From the NCBI RefSeq assembly GCF_014203835.1, contig NZ_JACHJW010000001.1:5840501-5904500 (forward strand): a stretch of 64,000 bases of DNA. Direction: 5' to 3'. Position 1 is the first letter of the stretch; each line of letters begins with the position of its first letter. A program made the translations under genes and the position numbers. The DNA is from Micromonospora polyrhachis. Lineage in GTDB: Bacteria; Actinomycetota; Actinomycetes; Mycobacteriales; Micromonosporaceae. Below the pieces are notes generated by a model. That model was given only the letters and a program-made list of their open reading frames with translations, did no database searches and had not been told where the DNA came from. Of this stretch, positions 9,206 through 16,794 are shown one piece after another.

Positions 9206-10048
9206 ATGCCCGGAACTCTCGCGGTCAGGCAGGCCGACATCGGGAGCACGCTGATGGACATGTGGCGGACGGTGCTGCTGTTCGTTCCACGGGCGATCGC
9301 GTTCGTCGCGATCCTGATCGTCGGATGGATAGTCGCACGCTTCGTGCTGAAGATCGTGGACAAGGCGCTGGAACGGGTCGGGTTCGATCGTGCCGTGCAG
9401 CGGGGCGGTGTCGGGCGGGCCATGGAACGCACCCGGTACGACGCCAGCGACATCCTTGCCAAGCTCGCCTACTACGCGATCCTGCTGTTCACCCTGCAGT
9501 TCGCCTTCGGCATCTGGGGGCCAAACGCGATCAGTGACCTGATCCGAGGCGTGGTGTCCTGGTTGCCCCGTGCCTTTGTCGCCATCGTGATCGTGGTCGT
9601 GGCCGCCGCCATCGCCAGCGCGGTACGGGATCTCATCACCGGCGCGTTGGGTGGGCTCACCTACGGCCGACTCCTGGCGAACCTGGCATCGGTCTTCATC
9701 ATCGCGCTCGGTGTGATCGCCGCCCTCAACCAGGTGGGCATCGCGACCACGGTCACCACACCGGTTCTCATCGCGGTGCTCGCCACCGTAGCCGGGATCC
9801 TCATCGTCGGGGTCGGCGGTGGGCTGGTCCGGCCGATGCAGCAGCGCTGGGAGGGCTGGTTGCAGCGGGCTGCCAACGAGTCGCAGACGATCCGGGAACG
9901 CAACCAGGCGTACTCGGCCGGCCGTGGGGATGTCGAACGTCAAATGGCTGACCGTCCGACCCAGGTGCTGCCGCGCGCCGAGGAACCCGCACGGATGCCC
10001 GGCGGCGGGGGTGCCCGACACGACCAGCCGGGCACCGGAAACCGCTGA
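9206..10048 (+). CDS. MscS-like/conserved TM-helix membrane protein
   Basis: The ATG at 9206 has AGGGGGA 8 nt upstream and removes an unlikely N-terminal extension, giving 280 aa. Five hydrophobic helices are visible (VPRAIAFVAILIVGWIVARF, AYYAILLFTLQFAFGIW, AFVAIVIVVVAAAIASAV, ASVFIIALGVIAALNQVGI, VLIAVLATVAGILIVGVGGG). The repeated pattern matches the conserved TM-helix family related to small mechanosensitive channels. The canonical MscS beta domain is missing; the C-terminus is instead a hydrophilic tail (ERNQAYSAGRGDVERQM). A role in osmotic adaptation is inferred from family and neighbours. Confidence 0.8.
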   Translation: MPGTLAVRQADIGSTLMDMWRTVLLFVPRAIAFVAILIVGWIVARFVLKIVDKALERVGFDRAVQRGGVGRAMERTRYDASDILAKLAYYAILLFTLQFAFGIWGPNAISDLIRGVVSWLPRAFVAIVIVVVAAAIASAVRDLITGALGGLTYGRLLANLASVFIIALGVIAALNQVGIATTVTTPVLIAVLATVAGILIVGVGGGLVRPMQQRWEGWLQRAANESQTIRERNQAYSAGRGDVERQMADRPTQVLPRAEEPARMPGGGGARHDQPGTGNR

Positions 10049-10062
10049 TCAGACGACAGTGG

Positions 10063-10140
10063 GCCCGAGCGTCGATCTGTGAACGGTAGCCCGAGCAGGC
10101 GATCTGCGAACGGTAACCCAAGCCCGAGCATCGATCTGCC
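10063..10140. repeat. Direct repeats GCCCGAGC..CGATCTG..GAACGGTA
   Basis: Two full units of 26-27 bp and a third partial unit lie just after the membrane-protein stop codon and before the terminator. They are non-coding and look like local slippage duplication. Confidence 0.7.
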
Positions 10141-10147
10141 GATGGTG

Positions 10148-10186
10148 TGCCGATGCCCTCGATCCAGTGGATCGAGGGCATCGGCA
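10148..10186. terminator. Bidirectional hairpin terminator (18-bp perfect stem)
   Basis: TGCCGATGCCCTCGATCC pairs perfectly with GGATCGAGGGCATCGGCA across a 3-nt AGT loop, between two convergent genes. Confidence 0.8.
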
Positions 10187-10200
10187 TGCAATGCGAGATC

Positions 10201-10575
10201 TCAGTGGCGTCCGACGCGGGCCACAGCGCCAGACCGCTGGGCCAGATCGCAGACCGCCAGTAGTCGCAGCAGCATCCAGTCGGCGTCGGCCCATTCGATC
10301 GGTTCGACCGGCAGGTGCCAGCCGTTGTCGGCGGCAGCCTCCCGTACGCCTTCGGCGTAGCCGGCCAGCCGCACCGCGCCGATCGGTCGCCGGTCGCCAT
10401 CGAGACTGTCCCGAATGCTGGCGGCGTGCTGGTCGAGGGTGGCTTGTAGGCCCGGCCGGCGTGCTGCGGCGGAGAGCCCGGGGGTGCCCACCGAGGCCAT
10501 CAGGTCGGTGAGCGCGGCCCGGGCCGACTTGTCGGCGGTACGACGGGCGGCCTCGCCACTGAACGGTCGATTCAT
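10201..10575 (-). CDS. Small actinobacterial protein, possibly DUF6401-like
   Basis: A 124-aa soluble helical protein. The segments LQATLDQHAASIRDSL, GAVRLAGYAEGV and DWMLLRLLAVCDLA resemble the small DUF6401 family often found in Micromonosporaceae. I place it there from memory of the pattern, without a search. No catalytic motif is visible. It lies 13 bp downstream of a small membrane-protein gene on the same strand and ends at the strong hairpin at 10148-10186. Confidence 0.6.
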   Translation of the reverse strand: MNRPFSGEAARRTADKSARAALTDLMASVGTPGLSAAARRPGLQATLDQHAASIRDSLDGDRRPIGAVRLAGYAEGVREAAADNGWHLPVEPIEWADADWMLLRLLAVCDLAQRSGAVARVGRH

Positions 10576-10588
10576 GCCAGGCGGCGGT

Positions 10589-10801
10589 CTATTCGGCGGA
10601 ACGCGCGTCGGCCGGGCGGCGGCGACGAGCGTCGTCGGCGATGATGACGGTCGCCACCATCAACGCCACGCAGACGCTGAAGAACCACGAGTCGTCACTG
10701 AGCAGTCGGGCGGAGACGGGGGCCTGGAGCGCGGTCAACACGAAGCCGAGCCAGGCCCAGCGGCGCTGACGCGCGGAGAGGAAGCCGGAAGCCTGATGCA
10801 T
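10589..10801 (-). CDS. Small two-helix membrane protein
   Basis: The internal ATG at 10801 has GGAGG about 12 nt upstream and gives a 70-aa protein. It has two hydrophobic helices (WAWLGFVLTALQAPVSARLL and FFSVCVALMVATVIIA) and a basic C-terminal tail (DDARRRRPADARSAE). The longer in-frame reading adds an arginine-rich stretch that looks non-coding. Function is unknown. It is probably co-transcribed with the following 124-aa gene. Confidence 0.55.
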   Translation of the reverse strand: MHQASGFLSARQRRWAWLGFVLTALQAPVSARLLSDDSWFFSVCVALMVATVIIADDARRRRPADARSAE

Positions 10802-10984
10802 TCCGAAAGTCTGCCTCCGGATTCGGTGGGTTGCCGTCAGCCGATCGGACGAACCTGACTGCTCTGTCCGGGTTGGTAGCGCTAAGCGGCAAGTGAGAGC
10901 CCTCACGGCACTGTGCCGCTGATAGTGGCGGACAGCACCATCAGCATTGGCAGGCCACTGGTTGGTCCGGAAGGATCAACGATC

Positions 10985-12217
10985 ATGCACACCCGGCAGC
11001 CTCGTTTCTCCCTGCTCCTCCTGGCGTACCTGGCCTTTGTCAGCCTCGGCCTTCCGGACGGCCTGATCGGCGTCGGCTGGCCATCGATCCGGTCGGACTT
11101 CGCTGTGCCCACCGAGGCGGTCGGCCTACTACTCGCCGCCAGTACCACCGGCTATCTGACCTCCAGCATCGCCGCGGGTTTCAGCATCGCCCGGCTGGGG
11201 GTGGGCTGGCTGCTGGCCGGCAGCACCGCGGTGGCCAGCCTTGCCCTGACCGGGTACGCCCTGACCCCTGGACTCCTCGTCATGATCGGCTTCGCCGTGC
11301 TGTTGGGGCTGGGCAGCGGCGCGATCGACTCGGGCCTCAACGCCTACGCCGCCAGTGCCTTTGGCCCCCGGCACATGAACTGGCTGCACGCGTTCTTCGG
11401 GCTCGGCGTCGCGGTCGGACCACTGATCATGACCTCGGCGATCAGCACCGGTCTCACCTGGCGGTGGGGATACGGCTTGGTGGCCGTCGCCCAGGTGGCG
11501 TTGGCGCTGGCCTTCGTGTTCACCGTACGAGCCTGGACGGCCGGCCGGCGTCGAACGCTGCCAGCAGAGGTGCCCTCCGGCGCAGCTTCCGCACCGCGGG
11601 CCCGGGACACCCTGCGGCTACCCGCGGTCTGGTTCGGGGTGCTGGCCTTCGCCGCGTACGTCTCGATCGAACTGGGTGCCGGACTCTGGGGGTTCCTGCT
11701 GCTCACCGAGGGTCGGGGGATGGGGGCAACGGCAGCTGGGCTCTGCGTGTCGGGATACTACGGCAGCCTCTTCCTCGGCCGGGTCGTCCAGGGTCTGGTG
11801 GCCGAGCGGGTGGGCAGCACACAGGTGCTCTGGTGGAGCCTGCTCGGGATCGCCTTCGGCGCGGTGCTCGTCGCGCTGCCCGGACCCGGCTGGCTCGCCG
11901 TCGTCGGTCTGGCCGTCGTCGGCTTCGGGGCCGCGCCGGTGTTTCCGCTGCTCACCCTGACCACCGTTGAGCGGGTGGGGGCAGGGCACGCCGACCGGGC
12001 TATCGGGCTTCAGATCGGGGTCGCCGGTGCCGCCGGTGCGCTCGTACCGGGCGGGATCGGGGTGTTGATCAGCCGGGTGGACGTCGAGGTGTTGGGGCCG
12101 GCCCTGCTGGCACTGTCCCTACTGCTCCTGCTCGCCGTCTACGCCGCGTCGAATCAGCGGGCCCGTCCCGAGGTGGCTGTGGTAACCGAGCGATCCGGCG
12201 TGCGCAACCCCACGTAG
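10985..12217 (+). CDS. MFS transporter (FucP/YbjJ-like)
   Basis: A 410-aa integral membrane protein with about 12 predicted helices and an MFS layout: an early SLGLPDGLIGVGWP motif in TM1, a GGRR-like loop replaced by FSIARLGVGW, a mid-protein basic cytoplasmic loop (RAWTAGRRRTLPAE) and a C-terminal half restarting at LPAVWFGVLAFAAYV. The pattern is closest to the fucose-permease/YbjJ branch, so a sugar-like or small organic substrate is possible but unproven. I chose the ATG at 10985 because GGAAGG precedes it. An upstream in-frame GTG at 10913 would add 24 hydrophilic residues. Confidence 0.88.
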   Translation: MHTRQPRFSLLLLAYLAFVSLGLPDGLIGVGWPSIRSDFAVPTEAVGLLLAASTTGYLTSSIAAGFSIARLGVGWLLAGSTAVASLALTGYALTPGLLVMIGFAVLLGLGSGAIDSGLNAYAASAFGPRHMNWLHAFFGLGVAVGPLIMTSAISTGLTWRWGYGLVAVAQVALALAFVFTVRAWTAGRRRTLPAEVPSGAASAPRARDTLRLPAVWFGVLAFAAYVSIELGAGLWGFLLLTEGRGMGATAAGLCVSGYYGSLFLGRVVQGLVAERVGSTQVLWWSLLGIAFGAVLVALPGPGWLAVVGLAVVGFGAAPVFPLLTLTTVERVGAGHADRAIGLQIGVAGAAGALVPGGIGVLISRVDVEVLGPALLALSLLLLLAVYAASNQRARPEVAVVTERSGVRNPT

Positions 12218-12248
12218 CCAACAGGGTCGGCGGACAGACCCGGAGCCC

Positions 12249-12506
12249 TCAGTGGGGGCCTGTGCGGCCCGTGGTCGAGGGCCGGTACGCCCGCTGGTCG
12301 TCGGTCATCTCTCGGCCCTTGGCGGTCCGGTCCGGTCGTTCGTCGGCGGCTTCCGGGCCGTGACCGAATGCGGACTCTGCCCCGGCGTCGTTGCCCGTGG
12401 CGTCGTCGACTTCGCCGTCCGCCGCCGGGCTGGCCATCGCGCGTTCCAGTTCGCTGAGCGGGAGTCGTTCCTCGTCGCGCCACACCGCGCCATCGTTGTC
12501 GGTCAT
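12249..12506 (-). CDS. Small acidic hydrophilic protein
   Basis: The ATG at 12506 (MTDNDGAVWRDEERLPLSE) gives 85 aa, rich in D, E, A and G, without hydrophobic segments or cysteines. The longer frame adds 11 residues. No family is recognised. It may be an intrinsically disordered stress-related protein. It converges on the MFS gene, and the Shine-Dalgarno sequence is weak. Confidence 0.45.
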   Translation of the reverse strand: MTDNDGAVWRDEERLPLSELERAMASPAADGEVDDATGNDAGAESAFGHGPEAADERPDRTAKGREMTDDQRAYRPSTTGRTGPH

Positions 12507-12554
12507 ACCTACTGCGGTACCCGGACAGTATGCCGGCAAACTGCGGCAAACAGA

Positions 12555-12591
12555 CCGGTGGCCGGCGGAGAAAGTCTCCGCCGGCCACCGG
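12555..12591. terminator. Hairpin terminator (17-bp perfect stem)
   Basis: CCGGTGGCCGGCGGAGA pairs perfectly with TCTCCGCCGGCCACCGG across a 3-nt AAG loop, downstream of the SRPBCC gene on the minus strand. Confidence 0.75.
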
Positions 12592-12628
12592 CGTGCTGTC
12601 GGCTCGGGCTGCGGTCGATGCTGCTGGC

Positions 12629-12684
12629 TCGACCTTGTCGCAGGTCAATGCTGCTTCGACCTTGTCGCAGGTCAGTGATGCTGC
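12629..12684. repeat. Tandem duplication of about 27 bp at the SRPBCC 3' end
   Basis: TCGACCTTGTCGCAGGTCA..TGCTGC occurs twice in tandem, with a third partial copy running into the SRPBCC stop region. It looks like a slippage duplication of the gene's 3' end. Confidence 0.65.
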
Positions 12685-13130
12685 TCGACCTTGCCGCGCC
12701 AGGCGCCGGTCTCGGTGCCGCGACCCTCGATGAACTCCTTGAACCGCATCAGGTCGGCCTTGGCCCGACGGTCCACGAGACCGAGCTTGTCGCCGGCCTT
12801 CTCCGCCATACCGTGCGGTTCCATCTCCATCTGCACGGTGACCCGGGTGTGGTTGTCGTCGAGCCGGTGGAAGGTGACCACCCCGGCGTTGTTCGTGCCG
12901 TCGGTGGAGGTCCAGGCCACCCGCTCGTCCGGGATCTGTTCGGTGATTCGCGCGTCGAACTCACGCTTGACGCCAGCGATCTCCACCTTCCAGTGCGTCA
13001 TGGTGTCGGAAATCTGCTGGATCTCCTCGACCCCCTCCATGAACTGGGGGAACTCCTCGAACTGGGTCCACTGGTCGTACGCGGTACGCACCGGCACCGC
13101 AACGTCCACAGATTCGGTTACCCCACTCAT
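12672..13130 (-). CDS. SRPBCC family protein (polyketide cyclase/dehydrase-like)
   Basis: A 152-aa START/Bet v1-like protein. It shows the typical N-terminal SVDVAVPVRTAYDQWTQFEE, a conserved FPQFMEGVEEI loop, WKVEIAGV and RVAWTS..G strands, and a C-terminal helix (ADLMRFKEFIEGRG). This subgroup (COG5637-like) is common in actinobacteria and its ligand is unknown. The ATG follows AAGGAGG with good spacing. It sits in a run of minus-strand envelope and stress genes. Confidence 0.88.
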   Translation of the reverse strand: MSGVTESVDVAVPVRTAYDQWTQFEEFPQFMEGVEEIQQISDTMTHWKVEIAGVKREFDARITEQIPDERVAWTSTDGTNNAGVVTFHRLDDNHTRVTVQMEMEPHGMAEKAGDKLGLVDRRAKADLMRFKEFIEGRGTETGAWRGKVEQHH

Positions 13131-13208
13131 TGGTTCCTCCTTCGTCCGCCGGCCCGACCGGGGTGACCGGACCGGCCTTGGTTGGTTGTTACCCCCGTGG
13201 CGGCGTCC

Positions 13209-13619
13209 CTACCAGCGCTGGGTTTCGTTTTCGTGGCCCAGCGCAGCCCAGACCTCGGAGACCGTCTGGTACTCGACGCCCGAGGGGAGGCGAGCGAGTT
13301 CGGCGAGGAGGTCCTCGGGAGCTTCGTTCTCCTGCGCGTTACGCCACAGGCTCTCCCGGTCTCCAGGCAACGCGGAGAGGCTGATGAACCGCCCCAGCCG
13401 ACTGCGCTGCTCGACCTCCAGCGGGGTCATGCCCCACGGGGCGCCACTGCGGGTCTCGGTGTTGAGGACGGTGGTTGCGTCCGGTTGGTCCTCGCCGGCC
13501 GGTTCAGGTTGGCGCCACTCCTGGGCTCGCGAGCCGGTGGTGCCCTGCACCGTACCGCTGACCTCCCGGCTCATCTCGTCATCGAGCCTCGGTCCGTGCT
13601 TGCTGTTACCCCGTTCCAT
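13209..13619 (-). CDS. DUF2795 domain protein
   Basis: The 136-aa protein has a charged, disordered first half. The C-terminal half is DUF2795-like: a short helical domain with ..RSRLGRFISLSALPGDRESL, NAPEDLLAELARLP and TVSEVWAALG (about residues 72-128). The family's function is unknown, but such proteins recur in actinobacterial stress loci. It lies between the SRPBCC and YihY genes on the same strand, and spacing suggests separate translation rather than tight coupling. Confidence 0.75.
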   Translation of the reverse strand: MERGNSKHGPRLDDEMSREVSGTVQGTTGSRAQEWRQPEPAGEDQPDATTVLNTETRSGAPWGMTPLEVEQRSRLGRFISLSALPGDRESLWRNAQENEAPEDLLAELARLPSGVEYQTVSEVWAALGHENETQRW

Positions 13620-13679
13620 GTCTATTGCCCTACCCTCCGGTAGTCCGGGTAAACACCTCTCCGGTCCGACGCGCCCGGT

Positions 13680-14669
13680 TCAGGACGCGGGTGGTTCCTT
13701 TGCCTCCTTCGGTTGCAGCACAGGTTCCGTCGGGTCCTCGGCGCCGGCCTGGATGGCTCGCCCCCGTTGCAGCTCGGCGTTGATTTCGACGCCCAACAAC
13801 AGGGCGCAGCAGGACAGATAGAGCCAGACCAGGAAGACGATGATGGCGGCGAGGCTGCCGTACGTCACGTCGTAGGAGGCGAAGTTCGCTACGTACAGGC
13901 CGAAGCCGTACGAGACGACCCCCCAGGAGATTAGGGCCACCAGACCGCCGACGGTGAGCCACCGGAACCGGGGCTGCCGGACGTTGGGCGCGATCCAGAA
14001 CAGCAGCGAGAGCAGCAGCATCATGATGGCCACCAGCAGCGGCCACTTGGCGACCGTCCACGCCATCCGAGGCGCGTCGCCGAGGGAGAGGGCATCGCCT
14101 ACCGCGTTGGTGACCGGCCCGCTGACGATCAGCAGGGTGGCCACCACCGCCATCAGGATCAGGCCGACGGCGGTCATGCCGAGCTGGAGCGGACGCAACT
14201 TGTAGAACGGCCGCCCCTCCTTGATGCCGTAGATCGCGTTGGAGGCCCGAGTGAACGCTCCGACGAATCCGGACGCGGACCACAGGGCACCGATGAGACC
14301 AAAGCTGAGCAGTACCTTCGCCGAACTCTGCTGGGTCACCACCTCCTTGATGGCGCTGGTGAAGCCCTCACTCGCCACCACGGAACCGGCACCGATGTCC
14401 CGGCCCAGGTCGATGATGGTGTCGATCGTCTGTTCCCCGTTGGAGACCAGACCGACCAGTGCCACGACCACGATGGCGGAGGGAAACAGCGCCAGTACCC
14501 CGTAGTAGGTGAGCGCGGCGGCCCAGTCGGCACAGTTGTCGTCGGAGAAACCCTTCACGCTGCGGACCAGCACGCCACGCCAGGTGGACCAGCGCAACTG
14601 CCGTAACCGGCGAGGAAGGTGCTGCCGCCATGTCTCGTCCGCAGTGTCCGGATCTGCCTCGTGTGCCAT
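13680..14669 (-). CDS. YihY/virulence factor BrkB family membrane protein
   Basis: The ATG at 14669 is preceded by GAGGGGAG, so I prefer it to 14738. The 329-aa protein has a cytoplasmic N-terminus and the family hallmark DDNCADWAAALTYYGVLALFPS at the first helix. Further helices include GLIGALWSASGFVGAF, GMTAVGLILMAVVATLLIVSG and LVAIMMLLLSLLFWIAPNV, and it ends with the signature SYDVTYGSLAAIIVFLVWLYLS followed by a basic tail. YihY proteins are of uncertain function. They were once called ribonuclease BN in error, and some act in envelope maintenance or transport. Confidence 0.9.
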   Translation of the reverse strand: MAHEADPDTADETWRQHLPRRLRQLRWSTWRGVLVRSVKGFSDDNCADWAAALTYYGVLALFPSAIVVVALVGLVSNGEQTIDTIIDLGRDIGAGSVVASEGFTSAIKEVVTQQSSAKVLLSFGLIGALWSASGFVGAFTRASNAIYGIKEGRPFYKLRPLQLGMTAVGLILMAVVATLLIVSGPVTNAVGDALSLGDAPRMAWTVAKWPLLVAIMMLLLSLLFWIAPNVRQPRFRWLTVGGLVALISWGVVSYGFGLYVANFASYDVTYGSLAAIIVFLVWLYLSCCALLLGVEINAELQRGRAIQAGAEDPTEPVLQPKEAKEPPAS

Positions 14670-14826
14670 TTCCGCTCCCCTCGCCGCTGCGGGGGTGTGA
14701 CCCGCGAGACCGCCGTACCCCAGGGATGAACCGGACAAACGCCCTGCTACCGGTTTGCCGGTGGCGGCTGAGGGAACGGGTCAAGACAGGACCGATGCAG
14801 TCGGCACGGAAACGGAGGAGATGAAC

Positions 14827-15231
14827 ATGCCTGGTCGCGAGTCACTACCGAGCACCGTGCAGCGCTCCCCGAAGAAGGCCCAGGACACCTGGGTCAAGAC
14901 ACACGACTCGGCCGTCGAGACCTACGGCGAGGGGGAACGGTCGCACCGGACCGCCTTCGCGTCGTTGAAGCACTCGTTCGAGAAGGTCGGCGACCACTGG
15001 GAGCCGAAGGGACGCAAGGGGCCCAGCGACGCCCAGGCGGCCGGCGGTGGTCCGGCTCGTCGGGCGCCCACCGCTGGTGGTGTGGACGCCAACGCCAGCA
15101 AGGACCATCTGATGGACATCGCCAAGAAGCTGGACGTCAAGGGACGCTCTCGAATGAACAAGTCCGAGTTGGTCAGCGCGATCGAGAAGGCCAACACGCG
15201 GGCCACCGCGAAGGCGCGCGGGCGGCGCTGA
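14827..15231 (+). CDS. ChaB family protein with C-terminal Rho-N-like domain
   Basis: GGAGG lies 7-8 nt before the ATG at 14827, giving 134 aa; another ATG lies two codons upstream. The N-terminal half is ChaB-like (LPSTVQRSPKKAQDTWVKTHDSA, then HRTAFASLKHSFEKVGDHW, about residues 6-60). The C-terminal 45 residues form a Rho-N/SAP-like helix-extended-helix (KDHLMDIAKKLDVKGRSRMNKSELVSAIEKA) that could bind nucleic acid. ChaB is historically linked to cation transport regulation, but this fused form is common in actinobacteria with unproven function. It is divergent from the YihY gene. Confidence 0.85.
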   Translation: MPGRESLPSTVQRSPKKAQDTWVKTHDSAVETYGEGERSHRTAFASLKHSFEKVGDHWEPKGRKGPSDAQAAGGGPARRAPTAGGVDANASKDHLMDIAKKLDVKGRSRMNKSELVSAIEKANTRATAKARGRR

Positions 15232-15266
15232 CCCGACGGGTACGGCCCACCGCCGGTCGGGCGCTG

Positions 15267-16706
15267 TCACCAGTGCCCGACCGGGCCGCCCGGGGCACCG
15301 AGGTGCACCACCTTCGCGACGGTCAGTTCGTCGAGCAGTTCGGGGCCGTACCCGAATCCCTGGCCGCTGCCTCGGCGCGGCTGCGCGGCACCGCCGGGAG
15401 CCCCACCGAAGACTGCGTTGATCTTCACCGTGCCGACCGGCAACTCTCGCCAGGCCCGCTGGGCGTTGCTCATCGATCCGGTGAGTACGGTCGCCGCCAG
15501 CCCGTACGTCGACCGCGCCGCTCGGGACAGCGCCTCGTCGAAGGAGGCCACGGTCAGCACCGGGGCGACCGGACCGAACGTCTCCTCCCGCATCACCGTC
15601 ATGCCGTCGGAGCAGTCGGCGAGCACCGTGGGCGGGTAGAAGGCTCCCGGTCCCTCCGGAACCGTCCCGCCGCAGCGCAGCCGTGCGCCATCCTCCACCG
15701 CCGCCCGGACCTGGGCCGCCACGTGTTGCCGGTGCCGCCGGTCGACCAACGGTCCGAGGTCGGTCGCCGGGTCCCGACCCGATCCCATCCGCATCGCCTC
15801 GGCCCGCCGGACCAGTGCGCCAAGAAACGGCTCGGCCACCGCCCGGTGTACGTAGATCCGTTCGACCGAGACGCAGAGCTGCCCCGAGTTGGCGAACGCG
15901 CCCAGCGCGGCCTGTTCCGCCGCCCACTCCGGGTCGACATCGGCGTCCACGATCATCGGGTCACTGCCGCCGTTCTCCAACACCGCCTTGGCGTACGTCC
16001 GGACACACGCGGCGGCGATGGCCCGGCCGGTGGGGGTGGAGCCGACATGGGCCACCACGTCCACCTCCTGGGCGGCGAGCTGCGCCCCTACCCGGCCGTC
16101 CCCGGTGAGCAGGGTCAGCACGCCGGGTGGCAGGTGTTCGTCCAGCACCCGGGCCAGCAGCCAACCGGTGGCCGGAGTGCGCTCGCTGGGCTTGTAGACG
16201 ACGACGTTGCCGGTGACCAGGGCCGCGCCGAGCAGGCCACAGGAGACCGCCACCGGATCGTTCCAGGGCGTGATCACCGCAACCACCCCCCGGGGCTGTA
16301 CGGCCATCAGGTCGATCGCCTCCGGGGCGCCGGCCAGGGCCCGGCCCCGATGCAGTGGCCCCAACTCGGCGTACTGTCGAAGCGTCCCGACGGCGGCCTC
16401 GACACTGGCCCGGGCCGTCCCGATCGGCCGCCCCATCTCGGCGGTCTGCACCGTGGCGAGCTGGTCGATCGCGGCCTCCACGGCGTTCGCCGCCCGGTGC
16501 AGGAGTGCGCCGCGCTCGGCCGCCGCAGTGCCGGCCCAGCTCGGGGCGATCGCGCGGGCGGCCTTGACCGCCGCCGCCACGGCCGCCTCGCTGGCTATCG
16601 GGGCCCGGCTGACCGGGGAGTCGTCCGCGGGATCGACCACCACGAACTGGCCCGCGTCCCCGTCCGCGCCCCACGTGCCGCCGATGAGCTGCCGCACCTC
16701 GTACAT
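15267..16706 (-). CDS. NAD(P)-dependent aldehyde dehydrogenase
   Basis: I place the start at the ATG at 16706 (MYEVRQLIGGTW), because the extra 45 residues upstream are arginine-rich and unlike the family. The 479-aa enzyme has the usual length. Key features are the cofactor-binding ITPWNDP (about 145) and KPSERTP (about 172), the general base Glu244 in LENGGSDP and the nucleophile Cys278 in NSGQLC, then EETFGPV in the C-terminal third. It oxidises an aldehyde to the acid; substrate is not predictable. It is convergent with the ChaB gene, separated by 35 bp. Confidence 0.9.
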   Translation of the reverse strand: MYEVRQLIGGTWGADGDAGQFVVVDPADDSPVSRAPIASEAAVAAAVKAARAIAPSWAGTAAAERGALLHRAANAVEAAIDQLATVQTAEMGRPIGTARASVEAAVGTLRQYAELGPLHRGRALAGAPEAIDLMAVQPRGVVAVITPWNDPVAVSCGLLGAALVTGNVVVYKPSERTPATGWLLARVLDEHLPPGVLTLLTGDGRVGAQLAAQEVDVVAHVGSTPTGRAIAAACVRTYAKAVLENGGSDPMIVDADVDPEWAAEQAALGAFANSGQLCVSVERIYVHRAVAEPFLGALVRRAEAMRMGSGRDPATDLGPLVDRRHRQHVAAQVRAAVEDGARLRCGGTVPEGPGAFYPPTVLADCSDGMTVMREETFGPVAPVLTVASFDEALSRAARSTYGLAATVLTGSMSNAQRAWRELPVGTVKINAVFGGAPGGAAQPRRGSGQGFGYGPELLDELTVAKVVHLGAPGGPVGHW

Positions 16707-16794
16707 GAGGCCCTGGATGCCCCGGTCTGGCCGGAACAAACACCATTGCGCCCGGTGGTGGGGCCCCGGATGCGGCAGGGCCCGGGGCGAGCCT